Below, piece by piece: positions 1-6,289 of a stretch of DNA of 11,491 bases; position 1 is the stretch's first letter, and each line of letters starts with the position of its first letter. Origin of the DNA: an uncultured Desulfomonile sp. (lineage in GTDB: Bacteria; Desulfobacterota; Desulfomonilia; Desulfomonilales; Desulfomonilaceae); the NCBI GenBank assembly GCA_937915285.1, contig CALDNG010000339.1, forward strand, positions 1 through 11,491, given 5' to 3'. Below the pieces are notes generated by a model. It did no database searches, had not been told where the DNA came from, and saw only the letters and a program-made list of their open reading frames with translations. The position numbers and the translations under genes were made by a program.

Positions 1-253
1 GGAAAACGGCTGCCACCCACGGTTTACGCACAAAGTACAGGATTACCCCTGCCAAGAGGGATATCCCCACGTAAGATATGGTATCGGGAACCAGTCCCAG
101 TTTCACCACAGGCGGGAAAATAGCGGATGTAAATCTTGTTCTCTTGTCAGCGAACCAGAGCTGGAGTTTCTGTTCCCTACCAAAGTAATTCAGAAACTCC
201 CTGGGTGTATGGTTTTTCGCAAAACCGTCACTTTGATCCTGTTTTTCAGGCAT
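1..253 (-). CDS. CDP-alcohol phosphatidyltransferase family protein (partial, N-terminal part)
   Basis: The reading frame opens at an ATG at 253 and runs off the left edge, giving 84 codons. An in-frame TGA 15 bp upstream of the ATG rules out a longer start. After a charged N-terminal stretch (about residues 1-47) comes the segment VKLGLVPDTISYVGI, then a hydrophobic run beginning SLLAGVILYFV. This resembles the start of CDP-alcohol phosphatidyltransferases, where a G-L-x-P-(N/D)-x-(I/L)-(T/S) segment leads into the first membrane helix. Those integral membrane enzymes transfer a phosphatidyl group from CDP-diacylglycerol, or a related CDP-alcohol, to an alcohol acceptor. The diagnostic DG-x2-AR-x8-G-x3-D-x3-D motif would lie outside the window, so the family call rests on the N-terminus alone and the substrate is unknown. 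It is the last visible gene of the leftward cluster, 83 bp after the HIT gene. Confidence 0.6.
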   Translation of the reverse strand, partial: MPEKQDQSDGFAKNHTPREFLNYFGREQKLQLWFADKRTRFTSAIFPPVVKLGLVPDTISYVGISLLAGVILYFVRKPWVAAVF

Positions 254-336
254 TTGTGTGATGACTCATTTCAGCTTCTTTAACGTATCCTGAGGCCAAA
301 TCCGGAAATGCTCCAAAAATGAGCTAGTGAAGGGCG

Positions 337-765
337 TCAGGATTGCAATAATTGTCTTATGCGCTCGGCGTTTTGTTTTACGGATTCAATGTCCCCAGGT
401 TTTGGTTCCCAGGCGCTGATCGTCAATCCATCCTCAAACCACCTCGGAGTTATGTGCATATGCAAGTGAGGAACAACCTGGTTTGCCGCTTTCCCGTTGA
501 GTTGCATTATGTTGACCCCGTCAGGCTGCAAGGCCTTTTTGATTGCGACCGAGATTCTCGCGGCAGTAGCTGAGATAAGGGCGTAATCCTGAGAGCTGAT
601 TTCAAAGATGGTCTCAAAGTGTTCCTTGGGGATAACTAGTGTGTGTCCTGGATTCAATGGATTGATATCCATGAAGGCCAGGATCTTCTCATCCTCATAA
701 ACTTTTATACTTGGGATCTTCCCTTCAACTATTTTACAGAAAACACAGTTTTCGTCTTTCTTCAT
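337..765 (-). CDS. HIT-family nucleotide hydrolase/transferase (histidine triad protein)
   Basis: This encodes a 142-residue protein with the full histidine-triad signature HLHMH at residues 100-104. H102 is the expected nucleophile that forms a nucleotidyl-His intermediate. The N-terminal CVFC (C7, C10), together with H49 and H100, matches the zinc-binding set seen in many bacterial HIT proteins. The block around residues 23-48 (YEDE, DINP, PGHTLVIPKEH) is typical. Such proteins cleave nucleoside phosphoramidates, dinucleoside polyphosphates or similar substrates in the cytosol; the substrate here cannot be told. The frame is open further upstream to 843, but a GGAGG placed 5 nt before the ATG at 765 and the CxxC motif close behind it make 765 the start. 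That also removes an overlap with cysK. Length is normal for the family. Confidence 0.93.
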   Translation of the reverse strand: MKKDENCVFCKIVEGKIPSIKVYEDEKILAFMDINPLNPGHTLVIPKEHFETIFEISSQDYALISATAARISVAIKKALQPDGVNIMQLNGKAANQVVPHLHMHITPRWFEDGLTISAWEPKPGDIESVKQNAERIRQLLQS

Positions 766-770
766 TCGAT

Positions 771-775
771 CCTCC
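771..775 (-). promoter_or_regulatory. Strong ribosome binding site of the HIT gene
   Basis: Minus-strand GGAGG stands 5 nt before the ATG at 765. It decides the start: the longer frame to 843 would add 26 unconserved residues and overlap the end of cysK. Confidence 0.8.
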
Positions 776-823
776 AGTCGCTGAAACCTGATCTTATGGA
801 ATGCAAAATCAAACTGATGCAGA

Positions 824-1783
824 TCAACCTTCGATTCCTTCAAAGAGGGCTGAGCTGAGATATCTCTCGCCTGCGCTCGGGAGAATTACGACAATATTTT
901 TTTGGCGGAATTCTTTTCGCTGGGCCATCCTCAATGCCGCGCAAACCGCTGCCCCAGAAGATATTCCACTCAACATCCCCTCTTTTTTTGCCAGCAATCT
1001 GGAGTATTCAATTGCCTCTTCACTCGAAACCTGCAGAACCTCGTCAATCATTGACAGGTCCAGGACATCAGGTATAAAACCGGCCCCGATCCCTTGAATT
1101 TTATGAGGTCCGGGCATAGCCTGTTTGCCCTGAAGAGTCTGTGAAATTACGGGGCTTTCTGACGGCTCTACCGCAACAGAAAAAACCTTCCTGTTAACCC
1201 GATTTTTTAGGAAACGTGATACACCGGTGATGGTGCCTCCGGTTCCGACACCGCTAATAAATACATCTACCTGGCCATCGGTCTGCTCCCAAATTTCAGG
1301 GCCGGTAGTCTCTTCGTGAGCCAACGGATTGGCAGAGTTCTTGAACTGTTGGGGCATGAAGAATTTCTTGGGATCCTGAGCGACAAACTCCTCAGCCTTC
1401 TCCACCGCTCCCTTCATACCTTTCGCTCCATCGGTCAAGGCCAGACTTGCTCCAAACATCCGAAGTATCTTACGTCGCTCGATGCTCATAGTCTCAGGCA
1501 TGGTCAACGTCAGCTTGTATCCCCTTATGGCGCAAACATAAGCCAAGCCTATACCTGTATTGCCACTGGTTGGCTCTACTATCTCAACACCCTTTTTCAG
1601 CAATCCCCTTTTCTCTGCATCAGCAATCATATAGACCGCAATTCTGTCTTTCACCGAATAAGCCGGGTTCCTGCCCTCTATTTTTGCAAGGATGGTAGCG
1701 TCAGTCTTGCCGGCTATTTTGCCTAGTTTCACCAGCGGGGTTTTGCCTGCGGCAGCCACGTTGTCTATGAAATATTTTTCCAT
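824..1783 (-). CDS. cysK: Cysteine synthase (O-acetylserine sulfhydrylase), PLP-dependent
   Basis: This encodes a 319-residue fold-type II PLP enzyme that makes L-cysteine from O-acetylserine and sulfide in the cytosol. The PLP lysine is K45 in [11 protein letters not shown]. The substrate loop TSGNTG is at 72-77, the phosphate-binding GTGGT loop at 180-184, and the [11 protein letters not shown] segment at 228-238. GISSGAA (273-279) and PSAGERYLS (302-310) are the other expected blocks. All the residues I can place are conserved and length is normal, so it should be active. The KIQGIG block and overall pattern fit CysK better than cystathionine beta-synthase, which would carry extra domains. 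O-phosphoserine or another sulfur donor cannot be excluded. It sits 33 bp after queC and 58 bp before the HIT gene, probably cotranscribed. The ribosome site (AAGGGCGG) is weak. Confidence 0.95.
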   Translation of the reverse strand: MEKYFIDNVAAAGKTPLVKLGKIAGKTDATILAKIEGRNPAYSVKDRIAVYMIADAEKRGLLKKGVEIVEPTSGNTGIGLAYVCAIRGYKLTLTMPETMSIERRKILRMFGASLALTDGAKGMKGAVEKAEEFVAQDPKKFFMPQQFKNSANPLAHEETTGPEIWEQTDGQVDVFISGVGTGGTITGVSRFLKNRVNRKVFSVAVEPSESPVISQTLQGKQAMPGPHKIQGIGAGFIPDVLDLSMIDEVLQVSSEEAIEYSRLLAKKEGMLSGISSGAAVCAALRMAQRKEFRQKNIVVILPSAGERYLSSALFEGIEG

Positions 1784-1816
1784 TTTTCCGCCCTTGTATC
1801 TTGAATGTGATCGTTC

Positions 1817-2521
1817 CTAACTCTGATAAACCGTTGGATCTTCTACACCGGCTTGCTGAAATCCTCGCTTACGCAAGATGCAGCTATCACAGTGACCGCA
1901 CGCCTGGCCCAGGGGGTTGGGATCATAGCATGAACTGGTGAGAGAATAGTCCAGTCCCAGTCCTAGTCCAATTTTTATTATTTCCGATTTACTTTTCTCA
2001 AGTAATGGAGTGTGGATGTTGATTTTCATCGAACCTTCTACAGTTTTTTTCATTGCAAGATTGGCCATGACCTGGAAGGCAGATATGAACTCTGGCCTAC
2101 AGTCAGGATATCCTGAATAATCAAGGGCGTTTACTCCAATAAAGATGTGAGCTGAATCAGTAACCTCAGCCCAGGCTAGAGCCAAAGACAAAAATACTGC
2201 ATTCCTCGCAGGAACATAGGTGATAGGAATTTGAGTGGTGTCCATGCTGGAATCTTTTGGAACGGGGATATTGTCGGTTAGTGCTGAACCGCCAATCACA
2301 TCCAGTGGTAGATCCAGGATTAGATGATCGGAAATCCCCATTTTCCTGGCTATTTTTACGGCAGCCCTAAGTTCTATGCGATGTCTCTGATGATAATTGA
2401 AACTCAATGCGCGAACATCGAAGTCCTGTTGCCTTGCTATGGCAAGGCATGTTGTTGAATCCAGCCCCCCAGAAAGGAGGACTATGGCCCGATTGTCAGA
2501 AAAATTTTGCGTATCTTTCAT
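1817..2521 (-). CDS. queC: 7-cyano-7-deazaguanine (preQ0) synthase QueC
   Basis: This 234-residue enzyme converts 7-carboxy-7-deazaguanine to preQ0, using ATP and ammonia, in the queuosine tRNA-modification pathway. The PP-loop ATP pyrophosphatase motif SGGLDST is at residues 17-23, and YVPARN (102-107) and the [16 protein letters not shown] block (130-145) are family hallmarks. Four zinc-binding cysteines close the protein: C198, C208, C211 and C214, the last three within CGHCDSC. Length is typical. No queD, queE, queF or tgt is in the window, so the rest of the pathway must be elsewhere. Only 29 bp separate it from the HD-domain gene upstream. That leaves no room for a preQ1 riboswitch directly in front of it, so it is probably read from the upstream promoter. 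Confidence 0.95.
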   Translation of the reverse strand: MKDTQNFSDNRAIVLLSGGLDSTTCLAIARQQDFDVRALSFNYHQRHRIELRAAVKIARKMGISDHLILDLPLDVIGGSALTDNIPVPKDSSMDTTQIPITYVPARNAVFLSLALAWAEVTDSAHIFIGVNALDYSGYPDCRPEFISAFQVMANLAMKKTVEGSMKINIHTPLLEKSKSEIIKIGLGLGLDYSLTSSCYDPNPLGQACGHCDSCILRKRGFQQAGVEDPTVYQS

Positions 2522-2550
2522 TCGCTTATGGTTTTGTTCACCCAGAGTTG

Positions 2551-3099
2551 TCAGGATATGAGCTGAGTCAGTTGTTCCGGAGAGAAATCAATCATGGCAA
2601 AAATAGCATCCTCGACCCGTTTGGTTTCCTGCTTCATCTCCATAAGTCTTTTGACTGCTTCCGCAGTTTTTCCGTAAGTGTCAATCAAATATAAAAACCG
2701 GTCATCGAGACTTACTACGCTATCATGAACAACTCTCTTGTCGGCATAAAACAGTACATGCTCTTCAGCAACCTTCAATGTTACATCTGAACGTAGAATC
2801 ACATGCTGCACGATTATGTTACCGACAGATGGAAGGCCTTCGCCCAGAAGGATTTGCTCCCCAATGACATCGTGATATTTCTTTCCACTAACTATGCTGG
2901 GATATTTGCCGATATCGTGCAATAGACACGAAGCCCTGAGCAGGTCCATATCCATTTCGCATTGTCCTCTCACCTTGTTTCCAATAAGCCGGCCTACTTC
3001 CCACACCTTGCGCGAATGCATGATGATGTGATTGGGAGTGTTATACTTTTCAAGCAAAAGTATGCAGCTTTGCTCATCAGGAATCGAATTTGGAATCAT
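2551..3099 (-). CDS. HD-domain phosphohydrolase (HDIG-type)
   Basis: This encodes a 182-residue protein with the metal-binding pattern of the HD superfamily: H28 (HSRKV), H61-D62 in HDIGK, H99 (VQHV) and D120 (YADKRV). The chain looks all-helical, with no membrane segment or signal peptide. HD proteins of this size hydrolyse phosphoester bonds of nucleotides or cyclic nucleotides. Nothing in the sequence narrows the substrate, and it lacks the HD-GYP signature of c-di-GMP phosphodiesterases. Two AGGAG sequences precede the ATG, at 2 and 10 nt; the farther one is the more plausible ribosome site. The gene lies between the CoA-transferase fusion (59 bp upstream) and queC (29 bp downstream), which suggests cotranscription but not a shared pathway. 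Confidence 0.85.
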   Translation of the reverse strand: MIPNSIPDEQSCILLLEKYNTPNHIIMHSRKVWEVGRLIGNKVRGQCEMDMDLLRASCLLHDIGKYPSIVSGKKYHDVIGEQILLGEGLPSVGNIIVQHVILRSDVTLKVAEEHVLFYADKRVVHDSVVSLDDRFLYLIDTYGKTAEAVKRLMEMKQETKRVEDAIFAMIDFSPEQLTQLIS

Positions 3100-3158
3100 G
3101 GCTCCTAAGCTCCTGAAAGGTTTGATTCAGGACAATGGTTCAGAATTATGGAGTCTCC

Positions 3159-5036
3159 CTATTTCTTTGTTTCCGTGTCCTCTTTGAATTCGTCAAATCT
3201 AAATTTAAGTGATATCACACCATCAGCAAATTTCTTGTGTATCTTGAATGGTAGCTTATCGTAAACTTTTAACATGGGCTGATTTGAGAAAAGCACATCC
3301 GCCTTGAATCCCTGCAAGCCCCTTTCCTTGGCTATTTCTACCAGGTAGTTCAGAAGAAAAGAGGCTATACCTCGTCCCTGATAGTTCTCATCGACCATGA
3401 AAGCGGTGTCCGCAAATCCTTCTCCAGGCTCTATCATATAGCGGGCCTCACCAATTATTCTTCGGTTTTCCCTCGGTCCCATCGTCACTACTATTGAAAC
3501 GCCTTCATCTTCGTTGATGTTGCAGTATTGCTGCAAATTCTTGTGAGGCATGCTCCTTCGTGGGCTGAAGTAGCGGAAATAAACTGAACTCTCAGACAGG
3601 TTGTAAAAAAGGTCGCGAATCATCGATTCATCGGTGGGTTTGATTACTCGGATATGACATTCCAGGCCACCCTTGAAAACCTTGTCGGTCCTTATGCGCC
3701 GACGTAACTCAGGATTGACGCTTTTGTAATAGAACTGATCGGCGTAGAGATAGCCCATTTCTCTTGCGGACCGCATCAAATCCTCCCGGTGGTCCGGATG
3801 GGCCACTTCGATCAGGGCCATAGCCCTTTCACGGATGGTTCTACCGCCCAGGTAAGCTATACCGTATTCAGTAACGATATAGTTTACTTCCCCTCTGTTG
3901 AGAATCACTGCGGCCTTTGGCCCGAACGACGGCACAATTGTGGATCTACCACTTTTTATGGATGTGGATCTCACACAAACTATTGAACGCCCTCCTCTGG
4001 AGAGGTTGGCGCCCATCATGAAGTCGTGATCTCCTCCTGATCCTTCAAAGGCAGTCCAAGATGGATTACCCTGACGAATCTGACCTCTGAGGTCAACTTG
4101 AAGCGCCAGGTTAATGGCTACCACCCGGTCATTGGCGGCGATGAAGGTAGGGTTGAGAACCACATCGGAAGGATAAAGCTCAATCAACGAGTTTTCATCA
4201 ATGAAATCATAAAGCCGTCTGGTTCCCATGCAGCAGGTAGCCAGCGATTTTCCCCTATACATTTTTTTGGTGCTATTGTTGACAGCCCCGCATTCAATCA
4301 GATCAACCAAAGGATCAGCTATTATTTCAGTATGAAGCCCAAGGTTTCGTTTGTCCTTGAGGTGATCCATGAGTCCCTGAGACAATCCGGCAAAACCGAA
4401 TTGAAGGATTGAACCGTCCTCGATCAACTCACCACAGTATCGACTTATACGGATTTCGGTCTCCTGAAGGATTTCCTGATGAAGTTCATTAAGTTCTTCG
4501 TCCGATTCGACAAGGAAATCTATCCTGTCAGCCATTACACTGGTGTCACCATAGGTCCTGGGCATTTTGGTGTTCACCTGAGCAATCACCAGACGCGCAG
4601 ATTCCAAAGCCGACATGGTTATGTCCACCGATATCCCGAGACTGAATCTGCCGAATCTATCCGGTGGGGCAACCTGTACGATAGCTACGTCAATACCGAT
4701 TCGACGGTTCCTGAAGAAATTGGGGATCTGAGAATGAAACAGTGGGACGTAGTCAGCTTCCAGTGGGTGTTCTGATTCACCGGTTCTTCCCCCCACAAAA
4801 AAGCTCTTGATTGTGAAGCGTCCTGGGATTTTTGAGGCAAGTTCCGTTGCTTTGGGTCCTCGTATGAACTGAATGAACTCCACATCTTCCAGATATGACT
4901 TTCCCAGTGCGTCTATTATGGCCCCTGGCTCGCAACAGCTACTTCCAAGATAGACTCTATCTCCATTTTTTACATGAGAAGCGGCCTGCTGCGCCGTGAC
5001 CAGTTTTGACGCATACCGCTGTTGCCATGATTGCAT
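3159..5036 (-). CDS. Acetyl-CoA hydrolase/CoA-transferase fused to a Pat-like GNAT N-acetyltransferase
   Basis: This is a 625-residue two-domain protein. Residues 1 to about 445 form an acetyl-CoA hydrolase/transferase (4-hydroxybutyrate CoA-transferase-like) unit. Landmarks are APPDRFGRFSLG (123-134), LGLHTE (232-237), LIECGAVNNS (246-255), GSGGDHDFMMGA (332-343) and IVTEYGIAYLGGRTIRERA (387-405). Family enzymes move CoA between acids through a glutamyl-CoA intermediate; the nucleophile is probably E237 or E248, which I could not settle. Residues about 458-612 are a GNAT domain with the acetyl-CoA loop QGRGIA at 553-558. Its SVYFRYFSPRR (484-494) and NQPMLKVYDKLPF (585-597) resemble the GNAT domain of Pat/PatZ lysine acetyltransferases. 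No transmembrane segment is visible, so it is likely cytosolic. A GCGGAG ribosome site lies 6 nt before the ATG. It heads the leftward gene cluster and faces the IMPase-like gene across a divergent promoter region. Confidence 0.93.
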   Translation of the reverse strand: MQSWQQRYASKLVTAQQAASHVKNGDRVYLGSSCCEPGAIIDALGKSYLEDVEFIQFIRGPKATELASKIPGRFTIKSFFVGGRTGESEHPLEADYVPLFHSQIPNFFRNRRIGIDVAIVQVAPPDRFGRFSLGISVDITMSALESARLVIAQVNTKMPRTYGDTSVMADRIDFLVESDEELNELHQEILQETEIRISRYCGELIEDGSILQFGFAGLSQGLMDHLKDKRNLGLHTEIIADPLVDLIECGAVNNSTKKMYRGKSLATCCMGTRRLYDFIDENSLIELYPSDVVLNPTFIAANDRVVAINLALQVDLRGQIRQGNPSWTAFEGSGGDHDFMMGANLSRGGRSIVCVRSTSIKSGRSTIVPSFGPKAAVILNRGEVNYIVTEYGIAYLGGRTIRERAMALIEVAHPDHREDLMRSAREMGYLYADQFYYKSVNPELRRRIRTDKVFKGGLECHIRVIKPTDESMIRDLFYNLSESSVYFRYFSPRRSMPHKNLQQYCNINEDEGVSIVVTMGPRENRRIIGEARYMIEPGEGFADTAFMVDENYQGRGIASFLLNYLVEIAKERGLQGFKADVLFSNQPMLKVYDKLPFKIHKKFADGVISLKFRFDEFKEDTETKK

Positions 5037-5170
5037 ATTAAGCTCCGCTAGTTACAGTTGCTTCCAAACAAAAATTAATTTTTTGGGATCAATTGAAAAG
5101 TCCAAGCGTTTATTCTAAACCAACTCGATTTAATTTATCACAAAATAATCTTTTTAATTTCCAATAAACT

Positions 5171-5217
5171 GGTTCTTTGCTTAAATCAGTGTCGCCTAAT
5201 GGGTTCTTTGTTGATAT
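5171..5217 (+). repeat. Imperfect 16-bp direct repeat pair, 31 bp apart
   Basis: The two copies begin at 5171 and 5202. Both start with GGTTCTTTG, and over 16 bp they match at 13 positions. The 31-bp period is close to three turns of B-DNA, so a protein bound to both would sit on the same face. The second copy lies in the spacer just upstream of the extended -10 at 5212-5220 and overlaps it slightly. That suggests a regulatory binding site for the plus-strand gene, which is inference. Confidence 0.45.
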
Positions 5218-5220
5218 AAT
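5212..5220 (+). promoter_or_regulatory. Extended -10 promoter of the IMPase-like gene
   Basis: TGATATAAT contains a perfect TATAAT at 5215-5220 and the TGn extension of sigma-70 promoters. There is no recognisable -35 hexamer at 16-18 bp, as is common for extended -10 promoters. Transcription would begin near 5227, giving a leader of about 80 nt before the ATG at 5310. Confidence 0.55.
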
Positions 5221-5299
5221 CAAGCGCCCTACTGGACAAGCCTTCCAGGGCAAGGTAATCAAAGCCTGCGCTGGTAACATCAAGATACTGTTCGTCCTT

Positions 5300-5303
5300 G
5301 GAG
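5300..5303 (+). promoter_or_regulatory. Ribosome binding site of the IMPase-like gene
   Basis: GGAG ends 6 nt before the ATG at 5310. It supports that ATG over the in-frame TTG at 5298, which overlaps this site. Confidence 0.7.
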
Positions 5304-5309
5304 TATAGA

Positions 5310-6122
5310 ATGGAATCCTCAGAAATCCAATCTCTAACCGAGAGAGAATTGTGGACATTGAAGGAGTTTGTTGAAAACACCCTTCGCAAAAGTGGCTCAA
5401 GTTTGCTTGAGTTATATGGTCGAGGCAATCGGGAACTCAAATTTGACGATGAACTCGTAACAGAAGCCGAGAACAAGGCATGGGAAATCATATCCTCGAA
5501 GATAGCGGGGAGTTTTGAAGGCCATGTCTTTTTGCGCGATTTGAGCAGTGAGGAAATGGAGGGTGAAAATTTACCCCGCTTTCTCTGGATAGTGGATACA
5601 CTAGACGGAGCAGCTTCTTTTCAGGCAGGCATGCCCGTATGGGGCATTAGCGCAGCGCTGTTTGAGAAATTCTGGCCGGTGCTGGGATTTCTTTATTTGC
5701 CGGTGACAGGTGAACTGTATTCAGCTTATGCTGGTAGAGAAGCATTCCTTAATGATCACAAGATCAAGGTCCGGAAAGATCCGACTGTTGACAATGAATC
5801 CCTGGTGCTTGTCTATTCGCGATTTCACAATGATTTTTCGAGTAATTTTCCGGGTAAGATAAGAAATCTGGGTTCAAGCGCCGGTCACCTTGCGTATGTG
5901 GCAAGGAGCGCTGCGGACGCATGCATCATGAAAAATGTTACGGTACGGGATCTGGCGGCTGGCAGCATTATTCTGGAAGCGGCCGGTGGCGAAATAAGGT
6001 ACATGGATGGTAACCGTTTTCATGTAGGCGACATCATGGACGGTCGCCGGGTTGAAGAACCTTTGATCGCTTCACCAAAGGGATCCTGGGATTCATTTGC
6101 CCACTATTTCAAACGCCAGTAG
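5310..6122 (+). CDS. Inositol monophosphatase-family protein with altered signature motifs
   Basis: The 270-residue product has the fold pattern of the Mg2+-dependent inositol monophosphatase/FBPase/CysQ superfamily, usually small sugar-phosphate or nucleotide-phosphate phosphatases. Recognisable blocks are LVTEAE (49-54), SEE (80-82), WIVDTLDGAASF (93-104), LGFLYLPVTGELYSAY (125-140), LGSSAGHLAYVARSAADA (187-204) and RDLAAGSIILEAAGGEI (213-229). The metal-binding aspartates D96, D99 and D214 are present. Several near-invariant positions are changed: TEAD is TEAE, DGTTNF is DGAASF (loss of the active-site threonine) and WDxAAG is RDLAAG. The usual GEE directly after GHxFL is missing, though SEE a few residues on may replace it. 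It could be a divergent phosphatase or a non-catalytic paralogue. The ATG at 5310 is chosen for its GGAG site. The gene has its own promoter, diverging from the CoA-transferase fusion. Confidence 0.85.
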   Translation: MESSEIQSLTERELWTLKEFVENTLRKSGSSLLELYGRGNRELKFDDELVTEAENKAWEIISSKIAGSFEGHVFLRDLSSEEMEGENLPRFLWIVDTLDGAASFQAGMPVWGISAALFEKFWPVLGFLYLPVTGELYSAYAGREAFLNDHKIKVRKDPTVDNESLVLVYSRFHNDFSSNFPGKIRNLGSSAGHLAYVARSAADACIMKNVTVRDLAAGSIILEAAGGEIRYMDGNRFHVGDIMDGRRVEEPLIASPKGSWDSFAHYFKRQ

Positions 6123-6158
6123 CATTGGTTCATGCCAAAGAAAATGCAGTTCTGAAAA

Positions 6159-6196
6159 GATCCGTTACGCATTCGGTTTGTCATGCCGTAACGATC
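6159..6196 (+). promoter_or_regulatory. Inverted repeat between the IMPase-like gene and hrcA
   Basis: Arms 6159-6172 and 6183-6196 pair through GATC and GTTACG, with one offset base on each side, around a 10-nt loop. It lies 37 bp after the IMPase-like stop codon and 20 bp before the candidate hrcA -35. No T-run follows, so it is a poor intrinsic terminator. It may be an operator or a weak transcript-end hairpin. It does not match the CIRCE consensus. Confidence 0.4.
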
Positions 6197-6216
6197 GCTT
6201 CGGAAGACTGTATCTC

Positions 6217-6245
6217 TTGACGATGGGGTTTTTCGGGGCTAATTT
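6217..6245 (+). promoter_or_regulatory. Candidate sigma-70 promoter of hrcA
   Basis: TTGACG at 6217-6222 is five of six to the -35 consensus. With a 17-bp spacer the -10 would be TAATTT (6240-6245), which is weak. A better hexamer, TATAAC (6245-6250), sits at an unfavourable 22-bp spacing. A short hairpin, GAAGG with CCTTC (6251-6263), lies just before the ribosome site. The -35 gives moderate support only. Confidence 0.35.
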
Positions 6246-6289
6246 ATAACGAAGGAAGCCTTCATTTCGACCGCGGAAAGGGTAAAATT

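Larger units (their letters stand above)
5037..5309. other. AT-rich divergent intergenic region
   Basis: This region separates the leftward CoA-transferase fusion from the rightward IMPase-like gene. The left half (about 5070-5170) is strongly AT-rich and should hold the minus-strand promoter. A TAGAAT-like -10 can be found on the minus strand near 5110-5120, but it has no convincing -35 partner. The right half carries a direct repeat pair, a consensus extended -10 and a small leader hairpin, described separately. In the leader, CTGGA (5232-5236) pairs with TCCAG (5244-5248), extended by GCC/GGC across a 3-nt bulge. I see no convincing small gene here. Confidence 0.6.

Noticed and set aside
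766..843. Longer N-terminus for the HIT protein
   Set aside because: The extension is unconserved, overlaps cysK, and is undercut by the GGAGG site before the ATG at 765.
801..1097. Plus-strand open frame opposite the 3' end of cysK
   Set aside because: It is a mirror of the well-conserved cysK coding sequence and has no motif of its own.
2522..2550. preQ1 riboswitch in front of queC
   Set aside because: Only 29 bp separate the HD-domain gene stop codon from the queC start, too little for the aptamer, and no C-rich pseudoknot pattern is seen.
5110..5491. Two overlapping minus-strand open frames of about 100 codons in the divergent region
   Set aside because: They run antisense into the start of the IMPase-like gene, have no recognisable motif or good ribosome site, and their composition reads as non-coding.
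6133..6156. A seven-codon open frame beginning ATGCCAAAGAAA after the IMPase-like gene
   Set aside because: It has no ribosome site and is too short to support as a gene or leader peptide.
6123..6289. CIRCE operator upstream of hrcA
   Set aside because: No TTAGCACTC or GAGTGCTAA half-site is visible. The inverted repeat present has a different core.
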